Assembly (NCBI GenBank): GCA_026397455.1
Contig: JAPLUX010000013.1
Location: 1 to 12,952 of the forward strand
Direction: 5' to 3'
From: Candidatus Aenigmatarchaeota archaeon
GTDB lineage: Archaea; Aenigmatarchaeota; Aenigmatarchaeia; CG10238-14
DNA: 12,952 bases
Shown here: positions 7,079 to 12,952 of the stretch, piece by piece
Numbering within the stretch: the stretch's first letter is position 1
How the letters are laid out: each line of letters starts with the position of its first letter
Translations under genes and position numbers: made by a program
Notes under the pieces: generated by a model
Seen by the model: the letters and a program-made list of their open reading frames with translations, nothing else
Database searches by the model: none
Told to the model about the DNA's origin: nothing

Positions 7079-7384
7079 ATGTACATTTTTATCCTTTTGG
7101 GTATCTTGATCGTTTTGAACTTCATAGACGCCTATCTCACGCTAAGAACTTTCTCAAAAAAAGGCTATAAAATAGAAGAAAACCCCATTCTTAGAGTGTT
7201 ATTAAGGGATGATTTTAGAAAGTTTCTTTTATTCAAGATTTTTGATATATTTGCTCTCAGCCTTATCATATACTGGATAAACATCAGGAATGATGATTTT
7301 GCTCTATATTTAATCACTGCTTGTATTTTATTGTATTCCTACATCGATTATAAAAATTATAAAGAGTTTAATCGCCTCTTTTAG
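7079..7384 (+). CDS. Small membrane protein, DUF5658-like
   Basis: 101 residues, three to four membrane helices (about 2-22, 47-68, 74-91). The signature is the first helix with LNFIDAYLTL followed by a short polar turn and EENPILRVLL: an 'N..D...T....G...E.NP' pattern which, from memory, typifies DUF5658 proteins in archaea and bacteria. Their function is not known. It is transcribed alone from a leaderless-type promoter, and its last 17 bases overlap the end of the opposite-strand gene. The family assignment rests on the motif pattern only. Confidence 0.75.
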   Translation: MYIFILLGILIVLNFIDAYLTLRTFSKKGYKIEENPILRVLLRDDFRKFLLFKIFDIFALSLIIYWINIRNDDFALYLITACILLYSYIDYKNYKEFNRLF

Positions 7385-7832
7385 GCACATAGCGACTTCC
7401 TTCAGCAATTCCCCCCATTCCACGTGTTTTGTAAATCAATGAAATCAGTAAATCTCTTATCTTTTTGTTTGCAACATCTTCCGGAATCTTTTTTGCATAA
7501 GCATCGTGTGCAATCTCAAACATTATTCTGAAATACTCATCCTTATCCTTTTCTTTATACAAAACAGATGCCCCTCTTTGTGTTAATTGTTCAACTTTTC
7601 CTAGAGTATTTGGATTAGGTTTAGTTTTATTATAAATATCTTGTACCTCTTTCACTTCCGGGGTTTTATTATACAATGCAGTTCTTACAACTTCAATGAG
7701 TTTTTTGTCAGCTCCTTCAGCTTCACTCAATGCTTTTATTTCATCTTTCAGTTCATCAGTAGAACTTTTCACTTGAGCAATCGCAATAACAGCAAGAACA
7801 ATAGCCGCGATTCCAAGTAGAAGTTCTATCAT
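7368..7832 (-). CDS. Membrane-anchored helical protein, unrecognised
   Basis: 154 residues. One hydrophobic helix at the very N-terminus (residues 2-20, MIELLLGIAAIVLAVIAIAQ) is followed by a short coil (about 22-45) and a soluble helical domain (about 45-140; DEYFRIMFEIAHDAYAKKIP is its most regular part), ending in a basic tail KRGD. No lipobox or cleavage site is evident, so it probably remains anchored; which side carries the domain is not clear. It converges on the DUF5658-like gene with a 17-base overlap of the coding ends. No family recognised. Confidence 0.75.
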   Translation of the reverse strand: MIELLLGIAAIVLAVIAIAQVKSSTDELKDEIKALSEAEGADKKLIEVVRTALYNKTPEVKEVQDIYNKTKPNPNTLGKVEQLTQRGASVLYKEKDKDEYFRIMFEIAHDAYAKKIPEDVANKKIRDLLISLIYKTRGMGGIAEGSRYVPKRGD

Positions 7833-7871
7833 ATGTTATCTAATTAAATATTGTTCTTCCTGCCATTAATA

Positions 7872-7883
7872 TCTTATATATTT
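7872..7883. promoter_or_regulatory. Shared TATA-like block between divergent genes at 7832 and 7905
   Basis: The A/T block TCTTATATATTT lies about 28 bases before the plus-strand ATG at 7905 and about 45 before the minus-strand ATG at 7832. Because it is nearly symmetrical it could serve both directions; a second A/T block at 7842-7853 may instead serve the minus gene. Confidence 0.45.
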
Positions 7884-7904
7884 CATTAAAACCAATCTAT
7901 ACAT

Positions 7905-8255
7905 ATGGCAGACAGACCAAGTACAGCTCGTGTAAACCTACAAATACAGAAAGTAAAAGAAGAAGTCGATAAACTGGTAAAAGCTTACGAAGAACAAGAG
8001 ACTGATTTAAAAAAGATAGAGAGAGAAAACCCCAAATTCAGGTCTCAAATCAAGAGCATAACAAATACGGTTGGACAATTCAAAAAATATTTTAAAAATT
8101 TACATGATATAAACCTCATCCGTGCCGAAAATGTCAACACAAGGATCGATATGTTCTTCTCAAAAGGAGAAAAAAAGGTAGAAGAAGAGAAAAAAGAAAT
8201 TGAAGTAAAATTAACAAAATTAGAAAAACTCAAAGGACTCTTCAAGAAGATTTAA
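7905..8255 (+). CDS. Small basic coiled-coil protein, unrecognised
   Basis: 116 residues, soluble, very rich in K and E. A first helical stretch (about 10-45, IQKVKEEVDKLVKAYEEQ) and a second one (85-116, EKKVEEEKKEIEVKLTKLEK) flank a region with NTVGQFKKYFKNLHDINLI. The whole suggests a helical hairpin or coiled coil. The stop is directly against the stop of the DUF357 gene on the other strand, with no base between. Nothing ties it to a known pathway. Confidence 0.75.
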   Translation: MADRPSTARVNLQIQKVKEEVDKLVKAYEEQETDLKKIERENPKFRSQIKSITNTVGQFKKYFKNLHDINLIRAENVNTRIDMFFSKGEKKVEEEKKEIEVKLTKLEKLKGLFKKI

Positions 8256-8492
8256 TCATTTCAACAATTTCAAATCCTTGCTGATCTCAAGATATGACCA
8301 CGCCCACACGATTGATTCAAAACTAAGTACATATTCTCCTTTCTTCAAAAAATGTTCACAATCATTCACGTAAGCATTGATGTTATCCAAGAATTCTTGA
8401 CCTTTTTTATCGTTTGTTTTAACTGTCTTCAACTCTTTCTTAATCTTAACCAACCATTTCTCTATTTCTTCTTTCGGTATTCTATCGTTCAT
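8256..8492 (-). CDS. DUF357 family protein
   Basis: 78 residues, all helical. The C-terminal half carries the family pattern: a helix ending in EHFLKKGEYVLSFESIVWAW, then SYLEISKDLKLL, which matches the usual 'Y..FL..GD...AFE...YA...LD.G..LGLL' of DUF357, a small archaeal family of unknown function; length is also typical. The ATG overlaps the stop of dphB (ATGA at 8489-8492), so it is translated as the second gene of a dphB operon. That coupling hints at a link with translation or diphthamide synthesis but does not show one. Confidence 0.85.
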   Translation of the reverse strand: MNDRIPKEEIEKWLVKIKKELKTVKTNDKKGQEFLDNINAYVNDCEHFLKKGEYVLSFESIVWAWSYLEISKDLKLLK

Positions 8493-9241
8493 TCTTTCAC
8501 TCTAAAATTTTCTAAGTATTCTTTTTCAGTAAAGTGCATTTTTCCAGGCAATATAATAACAAAAGGCGGTTCTCCAAAATTCTTTTCTATCAAATCTTCA
8601 ACCCTTCCGTATAAAATTAAAGATTTATCACTACCAGCCCTAGCAAATACTACGATTTCTGTATCTTTTGTAAAAATTTTCATTTCTAGCAGTATTTTCA
8701 TACCTTCATTTGGGGTCATGTATTTATTTTTTTCAGAAATTATATCCAACAACAAGATTGTATGTAAGCCTCTACTTTCATTTTCTTTTATTTCTTTGGA
8801 TATTGACGTAGGAAATTTATTACCAGTTTTTTCAGAGAAAGGAACGGTAACAGTTGATCCAAACTTGTATGTATGCAGACCTGTTTCACCGATTGCAGAA
8901 TAAATTGAAGCATTGTGAATTATCTCTGTTTTAACCTCAATTTTCTTAGCATCAGATAGCAATGAAACATGAGTAGTTGCTATTAATGGGTCGCCAAGAA
9001 CGAATAAAGCTACGTTTTTATTTTTAGCTTCTTTTATGATTTCATTCGATTTTTCTTCTAAATCCTCTCTTTTAAGAACCTCTATTTTTTTACCTATGAT
9101 TTTCTCAAGTTTTTCTAGATCCCCATGCCATTTTGACGTGTACAATTCTATATAGGTTTTATCTGCATTTTTTGCTCTATTCAGTCCTTTTAGAGTGATA
9201 TCTTCTTCATTCCACAAACCCAAACCGATAAGGCTTAACAT
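8489..9241 (-). CDS. dphB: Diphthine synthase (diphthamide biosynthesis methyltransferase)
   Basis: S-adenosylmethionine-dependent methyltransferase of the tetrapyrrole methylase fold that trimethylates the amino group of the modified histidine of translation factor aEF2 on the way to diphthamide. With the ATG at 9241 the protein is 250 residues and begins MLSLIGLGLWNEEDITLKGL, the standard start; an upstream TTG at 9253 would add four residues without family support. Further marks: YTSKWHG near 35, LFVLGDPLIATTH at 79-91 (SAM pocket), HNASIYSAIGETGLHTYKFG at 109-128, LLDI at 164-167, and FGEPPFVIILPGKMHFTE at 222-239. Length and motifs are complete, so the enzyme should work. It is followed by the overlapping DUF357 gene. 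No other dph gene is in the window. Confidence 0.96.
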   Translation of the reverse strand: MLSLIGLGLWNEEDITLKGLNRAKNADKTYIELYTSKWHGDLEKLEKIIGKKIEVLKREDLEEKSNEIIKEAKNKNVALFVLGDPLIATTHVSLLSDAKKIEVKTEIIHNASIYSAIGETGLHTYKFGSTVTVPFSEKTGNKFPTSISKEIKENESRGLHTILLLDIISEKNKYMTPNEGMKILLEMKIFTKDTEIVVFARAGSDKSLILYGRVEDLIEKNFGEPPFVIILPGKMHFTEKEYLENFRVKE

Positions 9242-9253
9242 TTTAACACACAA

Positions 9254-9279
9254 ATAAAATTATACATTAAATATTAAAG
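9254..9279. promoter_or_regulatory. Divergent TATA-like region between dphB and the 99-residue gene
   Basis: The 46-base gap between the starts at 9241 and 9288 is almost wholly A/T. On the minus strand TTTAATATTTAATG (9265-9278) is centred 30 bases before dphB. On the plus strand ATAAAATTATAC (9254-9265) is centred 29 bases before 9288. Both fit leaderless starts, and the two boxes lie end to end, so the two promoters may compete. Confidence 0.5.
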
Positions 9280-9287
9280 AGATTGGT

Positions 9288-9587
9288 ATGCTAGAAGATA
9301 TAGTGAAAAAGGTTTCTTCAATCAGAACACCATATGGAAGAGTTAATGAACTTTTAAAAGGTATTTTAATTCCCCTTCAAGAATTTAAAAAAAATGTAGA
9401 AGAATATGAACTAACTAAAAACGAAAATTGTCGTAAAATGGCTGATGAAAATTCAACACAGGTTCTTGCTGATCTTAAGAGAATAGTAGATATATTAAAA
9501 TATCAGAATGATCAAACAGGTCTAATAAACATTTTCATAAGAATGATGGAAGTTGTTTGGAATCATAGAAAACGTATAAGATTATAA
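9288..9587 (+). CDS. Unrecognised small helical protein
   Basis: 99 residues, soluble, predicted helical throughout. The N-terminal segment reads VSSIRTPYGRVNELLKGILI, the middle is charged with KNENCRKMADEN, and the end is basic (WNHRKRIRL). It is 28 bases upstream of the Trm5-like gene on the same strand and may be co-transcribed with it. I see no motif that suggests a function; it could be a small adaptor or helical-bundle protein. Confidence 0.7.
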   Translation: MLEDIVKKVSSIRTPYGRVNELLKGILIPLQEFKKNVEEYELTKNENCRKMADENSTQVLADLKRIVDILKYQNDQTGLINIFIRMMEVVWNHRKRIRL

Positions 9588-9615
9588 TCCTAAGAATAAA
9601 TTTTTACTTAAAACA

Positions 9616-10419
9616 ATGGTAAATCAAATGAGACCAAAAAGTTACGATATCATCGGTTCTAAAGAAAAAGCAGTAGCTATAGTTGAGATTTCTGATGAAC
9701 TAAAAGATCAAGAAAAAGAAATCGCAGAAGAAATATTGAAAACACACAAAAATGTGAAATCTGTTCTTAAAAAAACTTCTGAAAGAAAAGGCGTTTTTAG
9801 AACAAGAAATTACGAATTTCTATTAGGCGATAAAAACACAGAAGTTATCCACATAGAACATGGTTGTAAATTAAAACTCGATCCACAAAAAGTATACTTT
9901 TCTTCAAGAGAAGGAACTGAAAGATTGAGAATATCTGGAATCGTTAAACCAAAAGAAACAATACTGGTAATGTTCGCTGGTATCGGTCCCTATCCAATCA
10001 TGATCGCAAAAAAACAACCAAAAGTCAAAAAAATAATTTCAATTGAAATCAATCCAATGGCAGTTGAATACATGAAAGAAAACATACGATTAAACAGAAT
10101 TGGAGATAAAGTAATTCCAGTTCTTGGGAATGTAAAAGAAGGATGTAAAGAATGGTTCGGTAAATGTGACAGAGTTATAATGCCTTTGCCACAGGATGCG
10201 TGGAATTTTTTCGACATCGCTTATAAATGCCTAAAAAAGAAAGGTGGTTTCATCCATTTGTACACCATTGAAAAAGAGAATATTGTAGAGGATGAAACGA
10301 AAAAAACAATCAACACTCTCAAGAAAAAAATAAACAGAAAAATTAAATTCAATATAAGAAAAGTTCTACCCTATTCTCCAAGAACAAACAAATATTGTAT
10401 CGATTTAGAAATATCTTAA
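9616..10419 (+). CDS. Trm5-family tRNA (guanine37-N1)-methyltransferase, short form without D1
   Basis: Class I SAM-dependent enzyme that methylates N1 of G37 next to the anticodon, which limits +1 frameshifting. The 267-residue protein starts directly with the D2-type domain (about 9-105; KSYDIIGSKEKAVAIVEI, EHGCKLKLDPQKVYFSSREG), then the Rossmann catalytic domain: SAM loop MFAGIGPYP at 119-127, acidic SIEINPMA at 142-149, the target-base loop MPLPQDAW at 189-196, and the closing VLPYSPR at 250-256. Archaeal Trm5b enzymes are about 330 residues with an extra N-terminal D1 domain that checks the tRNA elbow; that domain is absent here. The ATG at 9628 (residue 5) is an alternative start. Whether it is Trm5a-, b- or c-type (some act on wyosine precursors) I cannot settle. 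Confidence 0.9.
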   Translation: MVNQMRPKSYDIIGSKEKAVAIVEISDELKDQEKEIAEEILKTHKNVKSVLKKTSERKGVFRTRNYEFLLGDKNTEVIHIEHGCKLKLDPQKVYFSSREGTERLRISGIVKPKETILVMFAGIGPYPIMIAKKQPKVKKIISIEINPMAVEYMKENIRLNRIGDKVIPVLGNVKEGCKEWFGKCDRVIMPLPQDAWNFFDIAYKCLKKKGGFIHLYTIEKENIVEDETKKTINTLKKKINRKIKFNIRKVLPYSPRTNKYCIDLEIS

Positions 10420-10420
10420 T

Positions 10421-10930
10421 TTAAGTCCAAGTTGTTAAATAACCGGCTATCCATTTCATCGAATAAAAACCTGCAAAAGCAAGTGCTATGTTCAATATCA
10501 ATTCGCCTATCAGCACTGCAAGAAAGAATTTTTTGAAATCATACTTAACAACACCAGATAAAATAGCAAACGGTACGTTCGGTATAGGTGTTGCATATAT
10601 TACTATCAACCAAAGAAAAATACCATATTTTTTTAATTTTTTCTTAATATTATTCAATTTTTTACCGTGTTTATCTTCCAAAATTTCCTTACCACCCAAA
10701 CCTATAAGATAACTAACAAGATTACCTAAAGTAGAACCAACAGCAGCGATAATACCGACTAGTAAAGGGTTCAGTAATGTACCAAAAGTGAAAACGATGA
10801 TTTGAAACGGTATCGGTATTATCGAGGATGAACCTATTAAACATACAAAAAACAAACCTGCATAACCATACTTACTTACTATTGAATGTCCAGCTTTTAC
10901 GAACCATACTAATATCTCTTCCCGGTCCAT
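10421..10930 (-). CDS. DedA/VTT-family membrane protein
   Basis: 169 residues with a VTT (SNARE-associated, DedA-like) domain, thought to be involved in lipid scrambling or transport. Visible: helix around 22-50 with SSSIIPIPFQIIVFTFG (the re-entrant loop, proline rich), glycine-rich helix with GSTLGNLVSYLIG at about 65-77, a basic amphipathic part (KKLNNIKKKLKKYG), then the second re-entrant loop TPIPNVPFAILSG (114-126) and helix FFLAVLIGELILN. The acidic/arginine residues seen in long DedA proteins are partly replaced (E43-type and R-motif positions are not obvious), so it belongs to a divergent archaeal branch. Its end lies one base from the end of the Trm5-like gene. Confidence 0.88.
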   Translation of the reverse strand: MDREEILVWFVKAGHSIVSKYGYAGLFFVCLIGSSSIIPIPFQIIVFTFGTLLNPLLVGIIAAVGSTLGNLVSYLIGLGGKEILEDKHGKKLNNIKKKLKKYGIFLWLIVIYATPIPNVPFAILSGVVKYDFKKFFLAVLIGELILNIALAFAGFYSMKWIAGYLTTWT

Positions 10931-10940
10931 CTTGAGTCAT

Positions 10941-10956
10941 CCAATATAAAATTAAA
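10941..10956 (-). promoter_or_regulatory. TATA-like box for the DedA-like gene
   Basis: The minus strand reads TTTAATTTTATATTGG, with TTTTATATT centred about 18-20 bases before the ATG at 10930. It lies just after the stop of the upstream M50 gene. The spacing is a little short for a strictly leaderless start, so it may be a secondary promoter with read-through from the M50 gene. Confidence 0.35.
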
Positions 10957-10957
10957 T

Positions 10958-11536
10958 TCATGGTTTAAATACAAAAATCGTAAGGACTGTTATGAAAATC
11001 AAGAACAACCAGATCCACATCCTCCACAAGAATATCTTACTCCCGTCTAAAGGCGGGATGGGCAAAAGATTAAACAGAGCCAAAAATCCGTTATAATCAC
11101 TTAGTGTCCTAAAAATATCACCAGGAAACATTCGGAATATAATAGACAATAACACATTAACCCCAACTCCAGCCAAGGATATGATTCCAATTTCTTTCGG
11201 TCCCAATTTTGCGACTTTGAAACCCCATCTTCCAAAACTGTAAGGCATTATTTCTACGAACCCTGGTGCAGCAAAAACAATACTCCAACCACCCACTAAC
11301 TTGAACAACATACTCATTATTCCCAATAAAATACCAGCAGGCCATATCTTGAATGTGGATAGACAACCAAACTTTCTTGCAACAAACTTGTGACCCAATT
11401 CATGGACAAAATAAGAGAAGAAAACGATGATTAAAGATACTACAAAAATATTGAAATCTGGGAAAGAAAACACTAAAGCCAAGACTAAGATTGCTATGAT
11501 AAGGTCTCTCAACTCAGTATTAGTAAAAAATTTCAT
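10958..11536 (-). CDS. Site-2-protease-like M50 membrane metalloprotease
   Basis: 192 residues, about five to six membrane helices. It carries the zinc-binding HELGH (H45, E46, H49) within a membrane helix, a mid-protein AGVGVNVLLS (122-131) that corresponds to the G..N region of family M50B, and NLLPIPPLDGSKIF (156-169), whose D164 would be the third zinc ligand. So the active site is complete. Such enzymes cut membrane proteins within the bilayer. It lacks PDZ or CBS domains, making it a minimal form; substrate and partner are unknown. The DedA-like gene follows after 27 bases on the same strand. Confidence 0.92.
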   Translation of the reverse strand: MKFFTNTELRDLIIAILVLALVFSFPDFNIFVVSLIIVFFSYFVHELGHKFVARKFGCLSTFKIWPAGILLGIMSMLFKLVGGWSIVFAAPGFVEIMPYSFGRWGFKVAKLGPKEIGIISLAGVGVNVLLSIIFRMFPGDIFRTLSDYNGFLALFNLLPIPPLDGSKIFLWRMWIWLFLIFITVLTIFVFKP

Positions 11537-11553
11537 AATATTACTTTATACAA

Positions 11554-11568
11554 GGAATATTTTATATT
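11554..11568 (-). promoter_or_regulatory. TATA-like box for the M50 peptidase gene
   Basis: The minus strand reads AATATAAAATATTCC, centred about 25 bases before the ATG at 11536: spacing for a leaderless transcript. Confidence 0.5.
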
Positions 11569-11615
11569 AACTCCTTTCCTTTAGAAAATACTTAATTTAG
11601 TGAAATACAAAGTCC

Positions 11616-11626
11616 TACTTAAATTT
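11616..11626 (+). promoter_or_regulatory. TATA-like box before the decayed membrane-protein gene
   Basis: TACTTAAATTT is centred about 23 bases before the ATG at 11644. If active, the broken gene would still be transcribed. Confidence 0.35.
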
Positions 11627-11643
11627 TTGTAACTAAAATTAAC

Positions 11644-12151
11644 ATGGTAGATTTTTTGATTTTTAAAAATGAAAAGGAAGAAAATTTCAAAATAAGAGAA
11701 AAAAACAAATCTAAGAAGAAAAAAACCAAAAATAATAATTTTTTTAATTTTTTAAAAGACGAAAATAACAATGAACGAATTTTTGGTATGATTTCCATTT
11801 TTTTTGGTTTTTTAGCTTTATTGGTATTATTGTATGTTTATTTGAAGTATCCTTCAGAAAAAGTCATAGGTGAAGGTTTTGTTAAAGAGGAATTACAATT
11901 CCTTTATACACCATATTATTGCATTTATATACACGTTTGAAAACATACAGAATTTTTTCAATTGGTATAGTTTTTTTATTATCAATACAGGGAAAATTCC
12001 AATAGATGAATTAATTTATCAATTAAAACCTGAAATGCCAAGTCCTATTAACTATACATTTCTCGGTAAAATTAACAACATTTTTTGGTCTTGTTCACTA
12101 TACGCTATATATTTTACTCATAGATTATTAAAAAAAGAAAAAAGCAAATAA
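11644..12151 (+). pseudogene. Decayed paralogue of the membrane protein at 12297 (internal deletion plus frame change)
   Basis: Two plus-strand frames together align with the intact gene downstream. Frame one, from 11644 to a stop at 11940, has a K/N-rich head of about 45 residues, then a helix and VYLKYPSEKVIGEGFVKEEL, matching VYIKYPFEKIPGQRFVSDEI in the intact copy. The homologue then lacks roughly 40 residues (the second membrane helix). The rest follows in another frame, up to 12151: FFIINTGKIPIDELIYQLKP against FILSGGNIHIDMLHILPN, then NYTFLGKINNIFWSCSLYAI against NYNFTFRTKLVFFYTACSFY. The HELIW motif has become FENIQ. The deletion is not a multiple of three, which explains the frame change. 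A truncated 98-residue product is still possible. Confidence 0.7.
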
Positions 12152-12211
12152 TATTGAGAACTGTTATGAATATGATAAAAATAAAAATTCATATTTGTTC
12201 CAAAAATTCTT

Positions 12212-12225
12212 CAACCTTTAGGTTG
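12212..12225. repeat. Perfect short hairpin CAACC-TTTA-GGTTG
   Basis: Five-base arms with a four-base loop, flanked by TCCA (12199-12202) and TGGA (12226-12229), which could extend the pairing with an internal bulge. It stands out in an A/T-only surrounding. It may be a terminator-like stem, or a remnant of an IS200/IS605-type end, which have subterminal hairpins. No transposase gene accompanies it. Confidence 0.45.
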
Positions 12226-12253
12226 TGGAGTATGTTATTAAAAAAAGATAATA

Positions 12254-12264
12254 ATTTAAAAATT
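12254..12264 (+). promoter_or_regulatory. TATA-like box for the gene at 12297
   Basis: AATTTAAAAAT (approximate limits) lies about 37 bases before the ATG at 12297. The whole region is A/T-rich, so confidence is low. Confidence 0.3.
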
Positions 12265-12296
12265 TTATTAAGTCAATAATTAATTTTATAAATTAT

Positions 12297-12929
12297 ATGA
12301 TATTGCACTTATCAAATAAAGAATTTGTATTTATTGTTATTTCTATAGTTTCCGTACTAATTATTATATGTACATTGTTATGGGTATACATAAAATACCC
12401 ATTTGAAAAAATTCCTGGCCAAAGATTTGTTTCGGATGAAATTCCAATCTTAGGTATAGGTTTAAAACCGATAACAATAATTACTTTTTCAGCCTTTATA
12501 GGTTTTATATCTGCATTAGAGATTTTACACTCGTATCTATTGAATTTACCTGATACAATAAAAACTCTAATATTTATTTTCTTTTGTTTTTTAGCTTTTG
12601 GCTGTTCACATGAACTTATATGGCAGTATTTTTCTACATCTGATGCTTTCATCCTAAGCGGTGGGAATATTCATATAGATATGCTTCATATCTTACCTAA
12701 TCAACAAACTCCTACAGGACTAAATTATAATTTTACTTTTAGGACTAAACTAGTTTTTTTTTATACAGCATGTAGTTTCTATGGTATTTATTTTTTTAAT
12801 AAAATGATGAGAACTGATAATACTGATTATAAAATTTCAAAAAATAATTTCTATAAAATGAAAACCAGAAAACATATAAAATCAAATAAGAACCAAATTT
12901 TTTATTGTAACTCAAATAAAATATTTTAA
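12297..12929 (+). CDS. Membrane protein with HELIW motif, unrecognised lineage-specific family
   Basis: 210 residues. Membrane helices at about 9-30, 57-78, 90-106 and 149-168. After helix 1 comes VYIKYPFEKIPG; helix 3 ends in CSHELIWQYF (103-112), then an extracytoplasmic-looking or cytoplasmic loop with SGGNIHIDMLHILPN and NYNFTFRTK. The last 40 residues are K/N-rich and basic. HE-x2-W is not HExxH, so a metalloprotease is not indicated. A broken copy precedes it. From memory, DPANN genomes carry membrane proteins with a similar '(R/H)EL.W' helix end, but I cannot name the family. Codon and residue use (K, N, I, F) is more A/T-driven than in the filament locus. Confidence 0.75.
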   Translation: MILHLSNKEFVFIVISIVSVLIIICTLLWVYIKYPFEKIPGQRFVSDEIPILGIGLKPITIITFSAFIGFISALEILHSYLLNLPDTIKTLIFIFFCFLAFGCSHELIWQYFSTSDAFILSGGNIHIDMLHILPNQQTPTGLNYNFTFRTKLVFFYTACSFYGIYFFNKMMRTDNTDYKISKNNFYKMKTRKHIKSNKNQIFYCNSNKIF

Positions 12930-12952
12930 TGCTTCTTGTATGTTACTAACTT

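Larger units (their letters stand above)
12152..12296. other. A/T-rich gap between the decayed and intact paralogues
   Basis: 145 bases with no ORF. The first third (from about GAGAACTG at 12156) faintly resembles the codons that follow the last helix in the intact copy, so it may be leftover gene tail. It also contains the hairpin at 12212-12225 and a TATA-like block upstream of 12297. Confidence 0.5.

Noticed and set aside
8352..8903. A 183-residue plus-strand open frame opposite dphB and DUF357
   Set aside because: It lies antisense to well-supported genes, is rich in F, S and I as expected from reverse-complemented K/E/N codons, and has no family-like motif.
9242..9253. TTG at 9253 as the dphB start
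   Set aside because: The ATG at 9241 gives the standard N-terminus of diphthine synthases; the four extra residues have no support.
12403..12640. HELIW in the 12297 product as a metalloprotease motif
   Set aside because: The second histidine of HExxH is missing (tryptophan instead) and no third ligand is apparent.
12293..12652. A 119-residue minus-strand open frame opposite the HELIW protein
   Set aside because: The plus-strand frame has a clear paralogue upstream and membrane-helix periodicity; the minus frame is its shadow.
1..12952. CRISPR arrays, tRNA or rRNA genes, transposase genes
   Set aside because: I looked for evenly spaced repeats, cloverleaf-like G/C-rich segments and transposase motifs and found none. 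Short structured RNAs could still be missed by eye.

Overview
This window is archaeal. It encodes a diphthine synthase (dphB, diphthamide pathway), a Trm5-type tRNA methyltransferase, a DUF357 protein and an archaeal TadA/TadC-type secretion ATPase and platform pair. Most transcription units show a TATA-like box 20-40 bases before the start with no Shine-Dalgarno, which fits leaderless archaeal promoters; genes inside operons show SD-like sequences instead. The DNA is A/T-rich and very compact, with convergent genes that touch or overlap. Together with the UBA-like/coiled-coil protein, this suggests a small-genome DPANN-type archaeon. The lineage is an inference; no rRNA is present to fix it.

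Left part (1-6389): a type IV filament or secretion-like locus in two divergent arms. On the minus strand lie an ATPase and its membrane platform protein (TadC/FlaJ-like, cut by the window edge). On the plus strand lie two soluble coiled-coil proteins and then a tightly coupled operon of three paralogous five-helix membrane proteins (TAATG overlaps). No pilin, prepilin peptidase or KaiC-like FlaH gene is visible. The ATPase has an unusual beginning. A 30-codon ORF with good family-like sequence (two zinc-type cysteines, FGSSVED) and its own SD runs into a TGA that overlaps the TTG start of the 660-residue ATPase ORF in the -1 frame. The gene may be split, frameshifted or misread by one base.

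Middle part (6450-9587): small, mostly unrecognised genes (a helical protein, a DUF5658-like membrane protein, a membrane-anchored helical protein, a coiled-coil protein and a 99-residue helical protein), plus the dphB-DUF357 pair, which is translationally coupled by an ATGA overlap.

Right part (9616-12952): a Trm5-like methyltransferase lacking the N-terminal D1 domain, a DedA/VTT membrane protein and a short site-2-protease-like M50 peptidase. The last 1.3 kb is visibly more A/T-rich. It holds an intact membrane protein with an HELIW motif, preceded by a decayed paralogue with an internal deletion and a frame change. A small perfect hairpin lies between them and might be a mobile-element end.

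The most interesting candidate system is the ATPase/platform/coiled-coil/triple-paralogue membrane locus: it has the motor of a type IV filament machine but an unfamiliar set of partners.
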